Shown: positions 17,533-26,669 of the stretch, piece by piece
Layout of the letters: every line of letters begins with the position of its first letter
How positions within the stretch are numbered: position 1 is the first letter of the stretch
Source of the DNA: Ruegeria sp. ANG-S4
GTDB lineage: Bacteria; Pseudomonadota; Alphaproteobacteria; Rhodobacterales; Rhodobacteraceae
DNA: 64,000 nt
Direction: 5' to 3'
Assembly: GCF_000814005.1 (NCBI RefSeq)
Contig: NZ_JWLK01000001.1
Span: forward strand, 434,001-498,000
Position numbers and translations under genes: made by a program
The notes under the pieces: generated by a model
The model's database searches: none
What the model was told of the DNA's origin: nothing
Seen by the model: only the letters and a program-made list of their open reading frames with translations

Positions 17533-17811
17533 ATGTCTCGCTCTGTTTGGAAGGGTCCTTTCGTCGATGCTTACGTGCTGAAAAAAGCCGAAGCAGCGCG
17601 CGAGTCGGGCCGCAACGAAGTCATCAAAATCTGGTCGCGTCGTTCCACCATTCTGCCCCAGTTCGTGGGTCTGACCTTTGGTGTGTACAACGGCCAGAAG
17701 CACATTCCCGTCAACGTCTCGGAAGACATGATTGGTCAGAAGTTCGGTGAATACTCGCCGACCCGCACCTATTATGGCCACGCCGCAGACAAAAAAGCGA
17801 AGCGGAAGTAA
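17533..17811 (+). CDS. rpsS: 30S ribosomal protein S19
   Basis: 92 residues, full length. [18 protein letters not shown] at the start and [22 protein letters not shown] in the core are diagnostic. S19 lies in the head of the small subunit near S13. It starts four bases after the rplB stop. Confidence 0.98.
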   Translation: MSRSVWKGPFVDAYVLKKAEAARESGRNEVIKIWSRRSTILPQFVGLTFGVYNGQKHIPVNVSEDMIGQKFGEYSPTRTYYGHAADKKAKRK

Positions 17812-17814
17812 GTC

Positions 17815-18195
17815 ATGGGCAAGGAAAAGAACCCCCGCCGCGTGGCCGAAAACGAAGCAATGGCAAAGACCCGTATGCTTCGCACCAGCCCGCAGAAACT
17901 GAACCTGGTTGCAGCGATGATCCGCGGCAAGAAAGTCGAGAAGGCGCTGACCGACCTGACTTTCTCGAACAAGCGTATCGCGCAGGACGTGAAGAAATGC
18001 CTTCAGTCCGCAATCGCCAACGCCGAGAACAACCACAACCTGGACGTCGACGAGCTGATCGTCGCCGAAGCCTGGGTTGGCAAGAATCTGGTCATGAAGC
18101 GCGGTCGTCCGCGGGCCCGTGGCCGGTTCGGCAAGATCATGAAGCCGTTCTCGGAGATCACCATCAAGGTGCGTCAAGTTGAGGAGCAAGCCTAA
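17815..18195 (+). CDS. rplV: 50S ribosomal protein L22
   Basis: 126 residues. The conserved start region [22 protein letters not shown] and the C-terminal tunnel hairpin [18 protein letters not shown] are clear. L22 lines the exit tunnel. It begins three bases after rpsS and its stop shares one base with the rpsC ATG (TAATG). Confidence 0.98.
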   Translation: MGKEKNPRRVAENEAMAKTRMLRTSPQKLNLVAAMIRGKKVEKALTDLTFSNKRIAQDVKKCLQSAIANAENNHNLDVDELIVAEAWVGKNLVMKRGRPRARGRFGKIMKPFSEITIKVRQVEEQA

Positions 18196-18905
18196 TGGGA
18201 CATAAAGTCAATCCGATCGGCATGCGCCTTCAGGTCAACCGCACCTGGGACAGCCGCTGGTACGCAGACACCAAAGACTATGGTGACCTGCTGCTGGAAG
18301 ACCTCAAGATCCGTGAGTTCATCCAGAAAGAGTGCAAGCAGGCCGGTGTTGCCCGTGTGATCATCGAACGTCCGCACAAGAAGTGCCGCGTGACGATCCA
18401 CACCGCGCGCCCCGGTGTCATCATCGGCAAGAAAGGCGCAGACATCGAAGTTCTGCGCAAAAAGCTTGCTCGTATGACCGACAGCGAACTGCACCTGAAC
18501 ATCGTCGAAGTGCGCAAGCCCGAGCTTGACGCGCAGCTGGTTGCCGAGTCCATCGCTCAGCAGCTTGAGCGTCGCGTCTCGTTCCGCCGCGCGATGAAGC
18601 GGTCGGTTCAGAATGCCATGCGCATGGGCGCCCTGGGTATCCGGGTGAACGTCGCTGGCCGTCTGGGTGGCGCCGAAATCGCACGGACCGAGTGGTATCG
18701 CGAAGGCCGCGTGCCTCTGCACACCCTGCGTGCCGACATCGATTACGCACATGCCGAAGCGATGACCCCCTACGGGATCATCGGGATCAAGGTCTGGATC
18801 TTCAAAGGTGAGATCATGGAGCACGATCCGCAGGCACGTGACCGTAAAGCACAGGAACTCCAGGACGGCCCTGCACCTCGTGGTGCTGGTGGCGGTCGTC
18901 GCTAA
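18195..18905 (+). CDS. rpsC: 30S ribosomal protein S3
   Basis: 236 residues. [21 protein letters not shown] at the start, the KH-domain motif [16 protein letters not shown] at about 75-90, and [17 protein letters not shown] are all present. S3 forms part of the mRNA entry channel. The C-terminus is a basic Gly/Arg tail (RGAGGGRR). Confidence 0.98.
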   Translation: MGHKVNPIGMRLQVNRTWDSRWYADTKDYGDLLLEDLKIREFIQKECKQAGVARVIIERPHKKCRVTIHTARPGVIIGKKGADIEVLRKKLARMTDSELHLNIVEVRKPELDAQLVAESIAQQLERRVSFRRAMKRSVQNAMRMGALGIRVNVAGRLGGAEIARTEWYREGRVPLHTLRADIDYAHAEAMTPYGIIGIKVWIFKGEIMEHDPQARDRKAQELQDGPAPRGAGGGRR

Positions 18906-18917
18906 GGAGGGAAAGAT

Positions 18918-19331
18918 ATGCTTCAACCAAAGCGTACTAAATTCCGCAAGATGCACAAAGGCCGGATCAAGGGTCTCGCCAAGGGCGGCTCTGATCTGAA
19001 CTTTGGCACCTACGGCCTGAAAGCTCTTGAGCCTGAGCGCGTAACCGCGCGCCAGATCGAAGCTGCACGTCGTGCCATGACGCGTCACATGAAGCGTCAG
19101 GGCCGCGTCTGGATCCGCATCTTCCCCGACACTCCGGTCACGGCCAAGCCGATCGAAGTTCGTATGGGTAAAGGTAAAGGTTCGGTCGACCGCTGGGCCT
19201 GCAAAGTCAAGCCTGGCCGCGTGATGTTCGAGATCGACGGCGTCAATGATGACATCGCCCGCGAGGCGCTGCGCCTGGCCGCGATGAAGCTGCCGATCAA
19301 GACCCGCGTCGTGATCCGCGAAGACTGGTAA
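18918..19331 (+). CDS. rplP: 50S ribosomal protein L16
   Basis: 137 residues. [19 protein letters not shown] at the start and [20 protein letters not shown] are diagnostic. L16 contacts the A-site tRNA elbow. GGAGGG lies six bases before the ATG. In most bacteria rpmC follows directly; here a strong terminator and 3.7 kb of other genes intervene. Confidence 0.98.
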   Translation: MLQPKRTKFRKMHKGRIKGLAKGGSDLNFGTYGLKALEPERVTARQIEAARRAMTRHMKRQGRVWIRIFPDTPVTAKPIEVRMGKGKGSVDRWACKVKPGRVMFEIDGVNDDIAREALRLAAMKLPIKTRVVIREDW

Positions 19332-19355
19332 GATCGACAAGTCTTTTGAAAAAAG

Positions 19356-19384
19356 AAAACCCCGCCGGTCAGGCGGGGTTTTTT
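19356..19384 (+). terminator. Intrinsic terminator after rplP
   Basis: AAAACCCCGCC (19356-19366) pairs with GGCGGGGTTTT (19372-19382) around a five-base loop, followed by TT. This ends the second ribosomal segment. Confidence 0.9.
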
Positions 19385-19596
19385 GTTTCGCGGGGAGTGC
19401 GCAGTCATTTCACAATTCCAAAAATCAATAACGGCTTTGCAAAAATTACGTGACTCGGGGGGTGGCAAAACCTTGCTGTTGATGAAATGAAACGCGCGGC
19501 ACAAATCCGTTTCGCAGGGTCGGGCGCCCGCCACAGTTCGCGTTGGTAGCTTGCTGACCCAATCCTTGCGAACCCGCAAGAAAACCGAGGATACCT

Positions 19597-20085
19597 ATGG
19601 GCCTTACATGCCGGGACGTTATGGTCCCTCCCGAAAGACAACGGACAATCCATCCCGATGACACAGTCGCCAAGGCGTTCGAGATCATCCGCGACAGTCG
19701 CGCAAGGTTCCTTCCGGTGGTAGACCGTGATGGAAAATTCGAAGGTGTTTTCACCGCACCGACACTGATCAAGATGATCCTGCCCAAGGCGGCCCTGATC
19801 GGGATGAGCTCGGACGCGACCCGTGTACCGATCAGCAATCTCAGCTTCATGGACCTGACCAAGCAGGATTTCCGCGAACAAATCGAGCGTCTGAACGAGG
19901 AGCGGGTCGGAGACCATATGTCGAACCCGGCCAATATCCCGGTGACCGCGCCTGATACGCCGGTGATGGAAGGCATCTTCCTGATCCACAGGTTCAAGCG
20001 TCATGTCATCCTTGTCGAGCCTGAAACCAGCCAGTTTGTCGGCACCGTCAGCGCCAACTCGCTGATCGATCACGCGCTCAGCTAA
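19597..20085 (+). CDS. Tandem CBS-domain protein
   Basis: 162 residues with two CBS repeats: VMVPPERQRTIHPDDTVAKAFEIIRDS...FLPVVDRDGKFEGVFTAPTL (about 7-58) and MSNPANIPVTAPDTPVMEGIFLIHRF...VGTVSANSLI (about 108-158). The pieces match the xDxT/S and strand pattern of the family. CBS pairs bind adenine nucleotides and gate enzymes or transporters. There is no catalytic domain. The next gene, a membrane carrier, starts 23 bases later, so this protein may be its regulatory subunit (inference). The ATG follows a run AGGATACCT. Confidence 0.85.
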   Translation: MGLTCRDVMVPPERQRTIHPDDTVAKAFEIIRDSRARFLPVVDRDGKFEGVFTAPTLIKMILPKAALIGMSSDATRVPISNLSFMDLTKQDFREQIERLNEERVGDHMSNPANIPVTAPDTPVMEGIFLIHRFKRHVILVEPETSQFVGTVSANSLIDHALS

Positions 20086-20108
20086 CTCTTACATACCGGA
20101 TCAGAAAA

Positions 20109-21476
20109 TTGACCGAACATTCCGCTTCGCATGGGGAACACGCGTTCTCCGTCCCTCAACTTTTGGGCATTGATCCGCTCTGGGTCGCCACCGGCATCCT
20201 GATTGCCGTCTATGCGGTGCTTATTACCGAAAAAGTGAACCGCGCGATCCTCGCCGTGCTCGGCGCCTCGCTGATGGTGCTGTTCGGTATCCTCAATCAG
20301 GAACAGGCCGTGGCTGGGGTCGACGCCAACACGCTGGCGCTGCTGATCGGCATGATGGTGATCGTTGGCATCACCAGCAAATGCGGGCTGTTTCAATACG
20401 TGGCGATCAAGGCGGCCAAGGTGGTCAAGGCCAACCCGACCGGCATCCTGATCATGCTGACGCTGATTACCGCCGTGTTTTCCGCGCTCTTGGACAACGT
20501 GACCACGGTGCTTTTGATTGCGCCGATCACCCTGCTGATCACAGACGCGCTGGACACCCCGGTGTTTCCGTTTTTCTTTGCCGAGATTCTGGCCTCGAAC
20601 GTGGGTGGCACCGCCACTCTGATCGGTGACCCGCCCAACATCATCATCGGCTCGGCTGCGGGGCTCAGCTTTAACGAGTTCGTGGTCAACCTGGCCCCGA
20701 TCTCGGCCATTTGTCTGGTTGTGCTGACCGGGATCATTTATCTGATGAACCGCCGAACGCTGGCGGCAATTCCACAGTCGGCCAGCGAAAAGATCATGCG
20801 TTTCAATGAAAATGAGGCGATCACCGACATTGGCCTGATGATCAAATCCCTGTCCGTTCTGGCATTGGTTCTGTTGGGGTTCACGTTGGGCCACAGCTAT
20901 GGGGTTCAGCCCGGCACCTCCGCGCTGGCCGGGGCGGCGCTGCTGATGCTGCTGGCCTACGGCCATCAAAGCGGCGAGGCGCAATCCGAATCCGTGCATC
21001 ACATCTTTGGTGAGGTCGAATGGGTCACGATCTTCTTCTTCGGCGGTTTGTTCGTGATCGTCGCGGGGGTCGAGCATGTGGGCCTGCTGGATTTCTTTGG
21101 TCAGAAGGTTCTGGAATTGACCGAAGGCGACATGATGTGGACCGCGTTCTTCATCTTCTGGGCGTCGGGCATCCTGTCGGCCATTCTCGACAACATCCCC
21201 TTTGTGGCCACGATGATCCCGCTGATCGAATCCACCGCAGACACGTTTGGCGGCCCCGATGCGATTGAGCCGCTGTGGTGGTCACTGGCCTTGGGCGCTT
21301 GTTTGGGTGGCAACGGCACTTTGCTGGGGGCCAGCGCCAACCTGACCGTGGCGGCCTTTGCCGAAAAGGCCAAGCAGCCGATCGGTTTCGTCAAGTTCGC
21401 GATCATGGCCTTCCCGATCATGATCCTGACCCTGATGATCGCCAACGTCTATATCTGGCTGCGCTACTTCTACTAA
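20109..21476 (+). CDS. ArsB/NhaD-family ion transporter
   Basis: 455 residues, about eleven or twelve hydrophobic segments. The family signature ASNVGGTATLIGDPPNIIIG lies near residues 161-180, and the half DNVTTVLLIAPITLL precedes it; a second half repeats the pattern (LDNIPFVATMIPLI, CLGGNGTLLGASANL). This is the ion-transporter superfamily fold of NhaD Na+/H+ antiporters, ArsB and the P protein. Substrate cannot be set from sequence; Na+/H+ exchange fits a marine cell. The start used is TTG at 20109; no better start lies upstream of the first helix. It is probably cotranscribed with the CBS gene. Confidence 0.83.
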   Translation: MTEHSASHGEHAFSVPQLLGIDPLWVATGILIAVYAVLITEKVNRAILAVLGASLMVLFGILNQEQAVAGVDANTLALLIGMMVIVGITSKCGLFQYVAIKAAKVVKANPTGILIMLTLITAVFSALLDNVTTVLLIAPITLLITDALDTPVFPFFFAEILASNVGGTATLIGDPPNIIIGSAAGLSFNEFVVNLAPISAICLVVLTGIIYLMNRRTLAAIPQSASEKIMRFNENEAITDIGLMIKSLSVLALVLLGFTLGHSYGVQPGTSALAGAALLMLLAYGHQSGEAQSESVHHIFGEVEWVTIFFFGGLFVIVAGVEHVGLLDFFGQKVLELTEGDMMWTAFFIFWASGILSAILDNIPFVATMIPLIESTADTFGGPDAIEPLWWSLALGACLGGNGTLLGASANLTVAAFAEKAKQPIGFVKFAIMAFPIMILTLMIANVYIWLRYFY

Positions 21477-21549
21477 GTCGCACCTGACCAGCCGCTTTTA
21501 TCGGGCGGCTGGTCTCGCCCTTGCCGACCGGCTGGTTTATAGCCGGGGC

Positions 21550-22170
21550 ATGGCACAGATTGAATCACTCTTCGTCACCCGTCTCTACCGCGCAGCTTTG
21601 TCCGAGTTCGATCCCAGGATCGACGCGGGCGAACTGGAAAGCTCTTGCCTTGTGATCGCCGGGGATGATGAGGCCGGACAGGACTGGTGCGAGGAGAACG
21701 GCTATTCCGGCTATACAAGCTATGCCTCGCTGACCGATCTGCCGTGGCGGTTTCCGATCTTCGCCGATCTGGTTGCGGTGCTCGATCAGCACGTCGCGGC
21801 CTTTGCCAAGGATCTGGAATTCGATCTGGGTGAGGGGGAGTTGAAGCTCGAAGACCTGTGGATCAATATCCTGCCCGAAGGCGGTATGCATTCCAGCCAC
21901 CTGCACCCGCACAGCGTGATCTCGGGCACCACTTATGTGGCCATGCCCGAAGGGGCGAGTGCGCTGAAACTGGAAGACCCCCGCTCCGGCCGCATGATGG
22001 CTGCACCCACGCGCCTGAAAGGCGGGCGGCGGGATCTACGGCCGTTCATCTATGTAAAGCCTGCGGTGGGCGATGTCCTGCTGTGGGAAAGCTGGCTGCG
22101 CCACGAGGTGCCGATGAACATGGCCGAGGATGAGCGGATTTCGGTGAGCTTTAATTATAAGTGGGAGTGA
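21550..22170 (+). CDS. Putative 2OG-Fe(II) oxygenase (TIGR02466-type)
   Basis: 206 residues. The core resembles the TIGR02466 group of putative 2-oxoglutarate/Fe(II) oxygenases, common in marine bacteria and cyanophage. The candidate metal ligands are in GGMHSSHLHPHSVISGTTYV (about 114-133) and, distal, in LRHEVPMN (about 186-193), with a following SVSFNYKW strand typical of the jelly-roll end. The start MAQIESLFVTRLYRAAL also fits the family. Substrate unknown. It stands alone between the transporter and a toxin-antitoxin-like pair. Confidence 0.72.
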   Translation: MAQIESLFVTRLYRAALSEFDPRIDAGELESSCLVIAGDDEAGQDWCEENGYSGYTSYASLTDLPWRFPIFADLVAVLDQHVAAFAKDLEFDLGEGELKLEDLWINILPEGGMHSSHLHPHSVISGTTYVAMPEGASALKLEDPRSGRMMAAPTRLKGGRRDLRPFIYVKPAVGDVLLWESWLRHEVPMNMAEDERISVSFNYKWE

Positions 22171-22189
22171 GCCGCGACCCGCGAAGCGG

Positions 22190-22212
22190 CAATCGCTCCA
22201 GTGGAGCGATTG
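22190..22212. repeat. Short perfect hairpin (repeat-like)
   Basis: CAATCGCTCC (22190-22199) and its complement GGAGCGATTG (22203-22212) around AGT, 20 bases after the oxygenase stop, with no T tract. It may work as a terminator or be a small dispersed palindrome; no second copy was seen here. Confidence 0.5.
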
Positions 22213-22348
22213 AGGGGCGAATGGGCGGAGCCTGGCACATCGAAAACAAGGTATTGTTAACGATCTCTTCATCAATTCGGTTTAAGTGATGCGGTCTTGC
22301 GAATGCGGAGAGCGCCGTCCATATTACAGCTATGTCGAGGAAAGTATT

Positions 22349-22534
22349 ATGGCTGAGAACGCAAAGAAAAACCCGGTAAAAGGCGGCTATATTGCTCGCA
22401 GCGCTGTCTCCGGGCGTTTTGTCGAGGTCGGCTCGTCCTCGGGCGTCAAGAAGGCTGCGCCCAAATCTGTTTCGGTCGTGAAGGAAGCTTCGTCAAGGCG
22501 CAAATCTGCGTTGAAGCGGTTGGCAAATCGGTAG
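22349..22534 (+). CDS. Small basic protein, probable antitoxin of a Doc-like pair
   Basis: 61 residues (MAENAKKNPVKGGYIARSAV...KSALKRLANR), rich in Lys, Ser and Ala. The YIARSAVSGRFV stretch resembles the N-terminal part of short antitoxin-like proteins found before Doc/Fic toxins. The frame starts at 22286, but ATG 22349 gives the compact product and follows GAGGAAAG. A Doc-type toxin frame overlaps its 3' end in another phase. Antitoxin function is inferred from this arrangement. Confidence 0.6.
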   Translation: MAENAKKNPVKGGYIARSAVSGRFVEVGSSSGVKKAAPKSVSVVKEASSRRKSALKRLANR

Positions 22535-22910
22535 ATCGCATTATCGCGTCACGCTTGCTGACGCCATTACTGCACATGATGAGGCTTTGACTTATGGTGG
22601 TCGCGACGGTGTGACCAGTCTTGACCTTATCGAGTCTGCGTTGGGTCGGCCTTATTCTGGATATCATCGCGCGATTTCCCGAAAAGCTGCGGCGCTTCTG
22701 CAAAGCATGGTCGGCAATCATGGCTTTGTGGATGGCAATAAAAGAACCGCGTGGTTGCTTGTCGAAATTCTTGTCGAGCGGAGCGGATACCGGCTCGAAA
22801 TCGACGATGACGAGCCAATTGATGATCTGGTTGTTGCAGTCGCCGCAAGAGAACTGGATTTTGACGATCTCAATTCGTGGTTCAGGTCGCGATTGTCTAA
22901 GGTAGATTGA
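22515..22910 (+). pseudogene. Doc-like (Fic-fold) toxin frame lacking a standard start
   Basis: The frame carries the Doc motif HGFVDGNKRTAW (H-x-F-x-D-G-N-K-R), and the region before it reads RVTLADAITAHDEALTYGGRDGVTSLDLIESALGRPYSG in two parts, matching the complete N-terminal half of death-on-curing proteins. The family N-terminus begins near 22540, but from the in-frame stop at 22512 onward there is no ATG, GTG or TTG until TTG at 22587, which would drop that conserved helix. Either translation begins at a rare codon, ribosomes shift +1 from the antitoxin frame, or the gene is dead. If TTG 22587 is used the product is 107 residues. The catalytic motif is intact. Confidence 0.7.
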
Positions 22911-22948
22911 GAAGACACCAGTCCCTGACCTTCACCACAAACTACCCC

Positions 22949-22977
22949 TTGCCACCCACCCCCTAAACCCTTATACG
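22949..22977 (+). promoter_or_regulatory. Restart promoter for the spc segment (rpmC)
   Basis: TTGCCA (22949-22954), 17 bases, TATACG (22972-22977). Same -35, spacing and preceding CCCC as the rpsJ promoter. Confidence 0.65.
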
Positions 22978-23095
22978 GCGGCATCCTGCGATCACCCGGC
23001 CGAGTCGGGCGATTCGTATGTCTATCATTCATCCACCAGGTCCAAGGTGACCCTGTAAGGGGGCCTTCTGGTGTTTTGAGCAAAGGAAAAAGGCG

Positions 23096-23302
23096 ATGAA
23101 CGCCCAAGAACTGCGTGACAAGACCCCGGACCAGCTCCGCGAGGAACTGGCCAACCTGAAGAAAGAAAGCTTTAACCTGCGCTTTCAACAGGCCACCGGT
23201 CAGCTGGAAAACACAGCCGGCATCAAAGCGGCCCGCCGCAATGCGGCCCGTGTCAAAACCATTCTGAACGAAAAGGCCGCTGCCGCGGCATCCGAGGAGT
23301 AA
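23096..23302 (+). CDS. rpmC: 50S ribosomal protein L29
   Basis: 68 residues. [24 protein letters not shown] and the following [15 protein letters not shown] are diagnostic of the two-helix L29. It sits at the tunnel exit beside L23. First gene of the third ribosomal segment; AAAGG precedes the ATG. Confidence 0.97.
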   Translation: MNAQELRDKTPDQLREELANLKKESFNLRFQQATGQLENTAGIKAARRNAARVKTILNEKAAAAASEE

Positions 23303-23306
23303 TCAG

Positions 23307-23537
23307 ATGCCCAAGCGTATCCTTTCCGGCATCGTGACCAGCGACGCCAACGAACAGACCGTAACCGTATCCGTCGAGCGCCGCTTTACGCATCCGGTTC
23401 TGAAGAAAACCATCCGTAAGTCCAAGAAATACCGGGCTCACGATGAAAAGAACGCCTTCAAGGTCGGCGACACAGTCCGCATCATCGAATGCGCGCCGAA
23501 ATCGAAGACGAAACGCTGGGAGGTTCTGGAGGCGTAA
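23307..23537 (+). CDS. rpsQ: 30S ribosomal protein S17
   Basis: 76 residues. [20 protein letters not shown] and the stretch [18 protein letters not shown] are typical of this OB-fold primary rRNA-binding protein. It follows rpmC by four bases. Confidence 0.97.
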   Translation: MPKRILSGIVTSDANEQTVTVSVERRFTHPVLKKTIRKSKKYRAHDEKNAFKVGDTVRIIECAPKSKTKRWEVLEA

Positions 23538-23613
23538 GCCACCAGGACCTTTCCATTTGTCGAAACCCTGGGGGATCTAATCAGAACAGCCCCCACAGGT
23601 CGGGAGAAACCAC

Positions 23614-23982
23614 ATGATCCAGATGCAGACCAATCTGGATGTCGCTGACAACTCCGGCGCACGCCGAGTTCAGTGCATCAAGGTCCTGGGTGGTTCCAAG
23701 CGTAAATACGCCTCCGTCGGCGACATCATTGTCGTCTCGGTGAAGGAAGCCATCCCGCGCGGCCGCGTAAAGAAAGGGGACGTCCGCAAGGCCGTCGTCG
23801 TACGCACCGCCAAGGAAGTCCGTCGCGAAGACGGCACCGCGATCCGTTTCGATCGCAACGCCGCCGTCATCCTGAACAACAACAACGAGCCGATCGGTAC
23901 CCGTATCTTTGGCCCCGTTGTGCGTGAACTGCGCGGCAAGAACTTCATGAAAATCATCTCGCTGGCTCCGGAGGTGCTGTAA
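23614..23982 (+). CDS. rplN: 50S ribosomal protein L14
   Basis: 122 residues. [21 protein letters not shown] at the start and [17 protein letters not shown] in the core are diagnostic. L14 lies at the subunit interface and binds the silencing factor RsfS. The 76-base gap from rpsQ is longer than in most genomes. GGAGAAACC precedes the ATG. Confidence 0.98.
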   Translation: MIQMQTNLDVADNSGARRVQCIKVLGGSKRKYASVGDIIVVSVKEAIPRGRVKKGDVRKAVVVRTAKEVRREDGTAIRFDRNAAVILNNNNEPIGTRIFGPVVRELRGKNFMKIISLAPEVL

Positions 23983-23984
23983 TC

Positions 23985-24296
23985 ATGGCTGCTAAACTCC
24001 GCAAAGGCGACAAGGTCGTCGTGCTGGCCGGCAAGGACAAGGGCAAAGAGGGCACCATTTCCTCGGTTGACCCGAAGGCCGGAAAAGCTGTTGTTGACGG
24101 CATCAATATTGCCATCCGCCACACCCGCCAGTCGCAAACCTCGCAAGGTGGTCGTTTGCCTCAGGCAAACCCGATCGACCTGTCGAACCTGGCACTGCTG
24201 GACAAGAACGGCAAAGCAACCCGCGTTGGCTTCCGCATGGAAGGCGACAAGAAGGTGCGCTTCGCCAAGACCACGGGGGACGTGATCGATGCTTGA
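23985..24296 (+). CDS. rplX: 50S ribosomal protein L24
   Basis: 103 residues. The KOW motif [21 protein letters not shown] lies at about 8-28. L24 starts large-subunit assembly. It follows rplN by two bases and overlaps rplE by eight bases, so translation is coupled. Confidence 0.98.
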   Translation: MAAKLRKGDKVVVLAGKDKGKEGTISSVDPKAGKAVVDGINIAIRHTRQSQTSQGGRLPQANPIDLSNLALLDKNGKATRVGFRMEGDKKVRFAKTTGDVIDA

Positions 24297-24849
24297 TAAC
24301 GCAACCTACACCCCGCGTCTGAAAGCTCAGTACGCTGAAACCATCCGCCCTGCTCTGAAAGAAGAGTTCGGCTACAAGAACGACATGCAGCTGCCCAAGC
24401 TGGAAAAAATCGTTCTGAACATCGGCTGTGGTGCTGAGGCTGTCAAAGACTCGAAGAAAGCGAAAGCGGCTGTCGAGGATCTGACTGCAATTGCAGGCCA
24501 GCAGGCCGTTTCGACCAAGGCGAAGAAGTCGATCGCGGGTTTCCGCGTCCGTGAAGACATGCCGCTGGGCGCAAAAGTGACCCTGCGCGGCGACCGGATG
24601 TATGAATTCCTGGATCGTCTGATCACCATCGCGCTGCCGCGCGTGCGTGACTTCCGTGGTGTGAAACCGTCTTTCGATGGTCGTGGCAACTTTGCCATGG
24701 GCATGAAAGAGCACATCGTGTTCCCGGAAATCGACTTCGACAAGGTCGACGAGGTCTGGGGCCTGGATATCGTAATTGCCACCACAGCGAAAACCGACGC
24801 TGAAGCAAAGGCATTGTTGAAAGCGTTCAACATGCCGTTCAACGCGTAA
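24289..24849 (+). CDS. rplE: 50S ribosomal protein L5
   Basis: 186 residues. [20 protein letters not shown] and the later [20 protein letters not shown] are diagnostic. L5 binds 5S rRNA and forms a bridge with S13. The start overlaps the end of rplX. Confidence 0.98.
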   Translation: MLDNATYTPRLKAQYAETIRPALKEEFGYKNDMQLPKLEKIVLNIGCGAEAVKDSKKAKAAVEDLTAIAGQQAVSTKAKKSIAGFRVREDMPLGAKVTLRGDRMYEFLDRLITIALPRVRDFRGVKPSFDGRGNFAMGMKEHIVFPEIDFDKVDEVWGLDIVIATTAKTDAEAKALLKAFNMPFNA

Positions 24850-24868
24850 GCGCCGGGAGGATTGAGAC

Positions 24869-25174
24869 ATGGCTAAGAAAGCAATGATCGAACGCGAGAA
24901 GAAGCGCGAACGCCTGGTGGCCAAATATGCCGCAAAGCGTGCCGAGCTGAAAGAAATCGCGAATGACGAGAGCAAGCCGATGGAAGAGCGTTTCAAAGCG
25001 CGTCTGAAACTGGCGAAACTGCCGCGCAACAGCTCGGCTACCCGTCTGCACAACCGTTGTCAGCTGACCGGTCGTCCCCACGCTTACTACCGTAAGCTGA
25101 AGGTCAGCCGTATCGCGCTGCGCGAGCTGGGTTCTGCTGGTCAGATCCCCGGCATGGTGAAATCGAGCTGGTAA
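24869..25174 (+). CDS. rpsN: 30S ribosomal protein S14 (zinc-free type)
   Basis: 101 residues. [22 protein letters not shown] at the start and [20 protein letters not shown] near the end. The zinc-binding CxxC pairs of the short S14 form are absent, so this is the longer, zinc-independent type usual in proteobacteria. GGGAGG lies nine bases upstream. Confidence 0.98.
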   Translation: MAKKAMIEREKKRERLVAKYAAKRAELKEIANDESKPMEERFKARLKLAKLPRNSSATRLHNRCQLTGRPHAYYRKLKVSRIALRELGSAGQIPGMVKSSW

Positions 25175-25187
25175 GGGAGACATAGAT

Positions 25188-25580
25188 ATGAATGATCCTA
25201 TCGGCGATATGCTCACCCGTATCCGCAACGCGCAAATGCGCGGCAAGTCCACCGTATCCACCCCGGCATCCAAGCTGCGCGGTTGGGTTCTGGACGTGCT
25301 GGCGGACGAAGGCTACATCCGTGGCTATGAAAAGACGACCGGTGAAAACGGTCATCCGGCCATCGAAATCAGCCTGAAATACTACGAAGGCACCCCTGTT
25401 ATTCGCGAACTGAAGCGGGTTTCGAAGCCCGGTCGTCGTGTCTACATGGGCGTCAATGACATCCCGCAGGTCCGTCAGGGTCTGGGTGTGTCGATTGTCA
25501 GCACTCCGAAAGGTGTGATGTCGGATCAGAACGCGCGCTCCAACAATGTTGGCGGCGAAGTGCTCTGCACCGTCTTCTAA
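25188..25580 (+). CDS. rpsH: 30S ribosomal protein S8
   Basis: 130 residues. [19 protein letters not shown] at the start and the C-terminal [19 protein letters not shown] are diagnostic. In enterobacteria S8 represses the spc operon by binding its mRNA; that role is not tested here. Confidence 0.98.
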   Translation: MNDPIGDMLTRIRNAQMRGKSTVSTPASKLRGWVLDVLADEGYIRGYEKTTGENGHPAIEISLKYYEGTPVIRELKRVSKPGRRVYMGVNDIPQVRQGLGVSIVSTPKGVMSDQNARSNNVGGEVLCTVF

Positions 25581-25591
25581 GGAGGTCTGCA

Positions 25592-26125
25592 ATGTCTCGT
25601 ATTGGTAAAAAACCGGTCGAGCTGCCCAGCGGCGTTACCGCCTCTGTGTCCGGCCAGACCATCGAAGTCAAAGGTCCGAAAGGCACCCGCAGCTTCACCG
25701 CCACCGACGACGTGACGCTGTCGGTAGAAGACAACGTGGTCAAGATCGACCCCCGTGGCATGTCCAAGCGTGCCCGCCAGCAATGGGGCATGAGCCGCAC
25801 CATGGTTGCCAACCTGGTAACCGGTGTGACCGAGGGCTTCAAAAAAGAGCTGGAGATCCAGGGTGTTGGTTACCGGGCTCAGATGCAGGGCAACACCCTG
25901 AAGCTGAACCTGGGCTACAGCCACGATGTTGATTTCACTGCCCCGGAAGGTGTCACCATCACCGCGCCGAAGCAGACCGAGATCGTTGTGGAAGGCATCG
26001 ACCAGCAGCTGGTGGGCGAAACCGCGGCCAAAATCCGCGAGTGGCGCCGTCCCGAGCCGTACAAAGGCAAGGGCATCCGCTATAAGGGCGAGTTCATCTT
26101 CCGCAAGGAAGGCAAGAAGAAGTAA
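25592..26125 (+). CDS. rplF: 50S ribosomal protein L6
   Basis: 177 residues. [19 protein letters not shown] and the C-terminal [17 protein letters not shown] are diagnostic. L6 lies near the factor-binding site. AGGAGG is seven bases before the ATG. Confidence 0.98.
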   Translation: MSRIGKKPVELPSGVTASVSGQTIEVKGPKGTRSFTATDDVTLSVEDNVVKIDPRGMSKRARQQWGMSRTMVANLVTGVTEGFKKELEIQGVGYRAQMQGNTLKLNLGYSHDVDFTAPEGVTITAPKQTEIVVEGIDQQLVGETAAKIREWRRPEPYKGKGIRYKGEFIFRKEGKKK

Positions 26126-26136
26126 GGACGCAAACA

Positions 26137-26496
26137 ATGGCAAACAGCAAAAGAACCCTGTTTCTGAAGCGCCGCCTGCGCGTTCGGAACAAACTTCGCA
26201 AGGTCAACGCAGGCCGTGTACGCCTGTCGGTTCACCGTTCGAACAAGAACATCAGCGTTCAGTTGATCGACGACGTTCGTGGCGTGACCCTGGCCTCGGC
26301 CTCGACCCTGGAAAAAGATCTGGGTGTTGTTGGCAAGAACAACGTCGAAGCGGCCACCAAAGTGGGCGCGGCCATCGCCGAGCGTGCCAAGAAGGCAGGC
26401 GTCGAAGAGGCCTATTTCGATCGTGGTGGCTTCCTGTTCCACGGCAAGGTGAAGGCAGTCGCCGACGCCGCGCGTGAAGGTGGTCTGAAGATCTGA
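26137..26496 (+). CDS. rplR: 50S ribosomal protein L18
   Basis: 119 residues. [21 protein letters not shown] and the end [20 protein letters not shown] are diagnostic of this 5S rRNA-binding protein. A palindromic repeat unit begins two bases after the stop, so rpsE is 173 bases away instead of adjacent. Confidence 0.98.
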   Translation: MANSKRTLFLKRRLRVRNKLRKVNAGRVRLSVHRSNKNISVQLIDDVRGVTLASASTLEKDLGVVGKNNVEAATKVGAAIAERAKKAGVEEAYFDRGGFLFHGKVKAVADAAREGGLKI

Positions 26497-26497
26497 T

Positions 26498-26570
26498 GGT
26501 TTGCCGGGCTGAAGCCCGGCCTACCTGAAACACCGCCGTAGGCCGGGCTTCAGCCCGGCACCGGCAAACC
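26498..26570. repeat. REP-like inverted repeat pair between rplR and rpsE
   Basis: Two arms in opposite orientation (26498-26524 and 26538-26570), each itself a palindrome built on GCCGGGCTGAAGCCCGGC. The right arm has six extra bases (an added ACCGGC). Bases 26538-26565 recur exactly, inverted, at 34164-34191. A further small stem AGGCGGG/CCCGCCT follows at 26574-26591. Confidence 0.85.
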
Positions 26571-26669
26571 TGAAGGCGGGTCTGCCCGCCTCGATGATCG
26601 GGGAGCTTGCACGCTCACTTCGATTGAGAAAACGGCGCCGCAAGCGCCACATGAGAAAAGGGATGCCAA

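Noticed and set aside
16837..18189. A 450-residue frame on the minus strand opposite rplB-rpsS-rplV
   Set aside because: It is antisense to three certain ribosomal genes, has no recognisable family sequence, and arises from the codon bias of GC-rich DNA.
22190..22212. Calling the hairpin an intrinsic terminator
   Set aside because: It has a perfect stem but no T tract on either side, so I list it as a repeat-like hairpin only.
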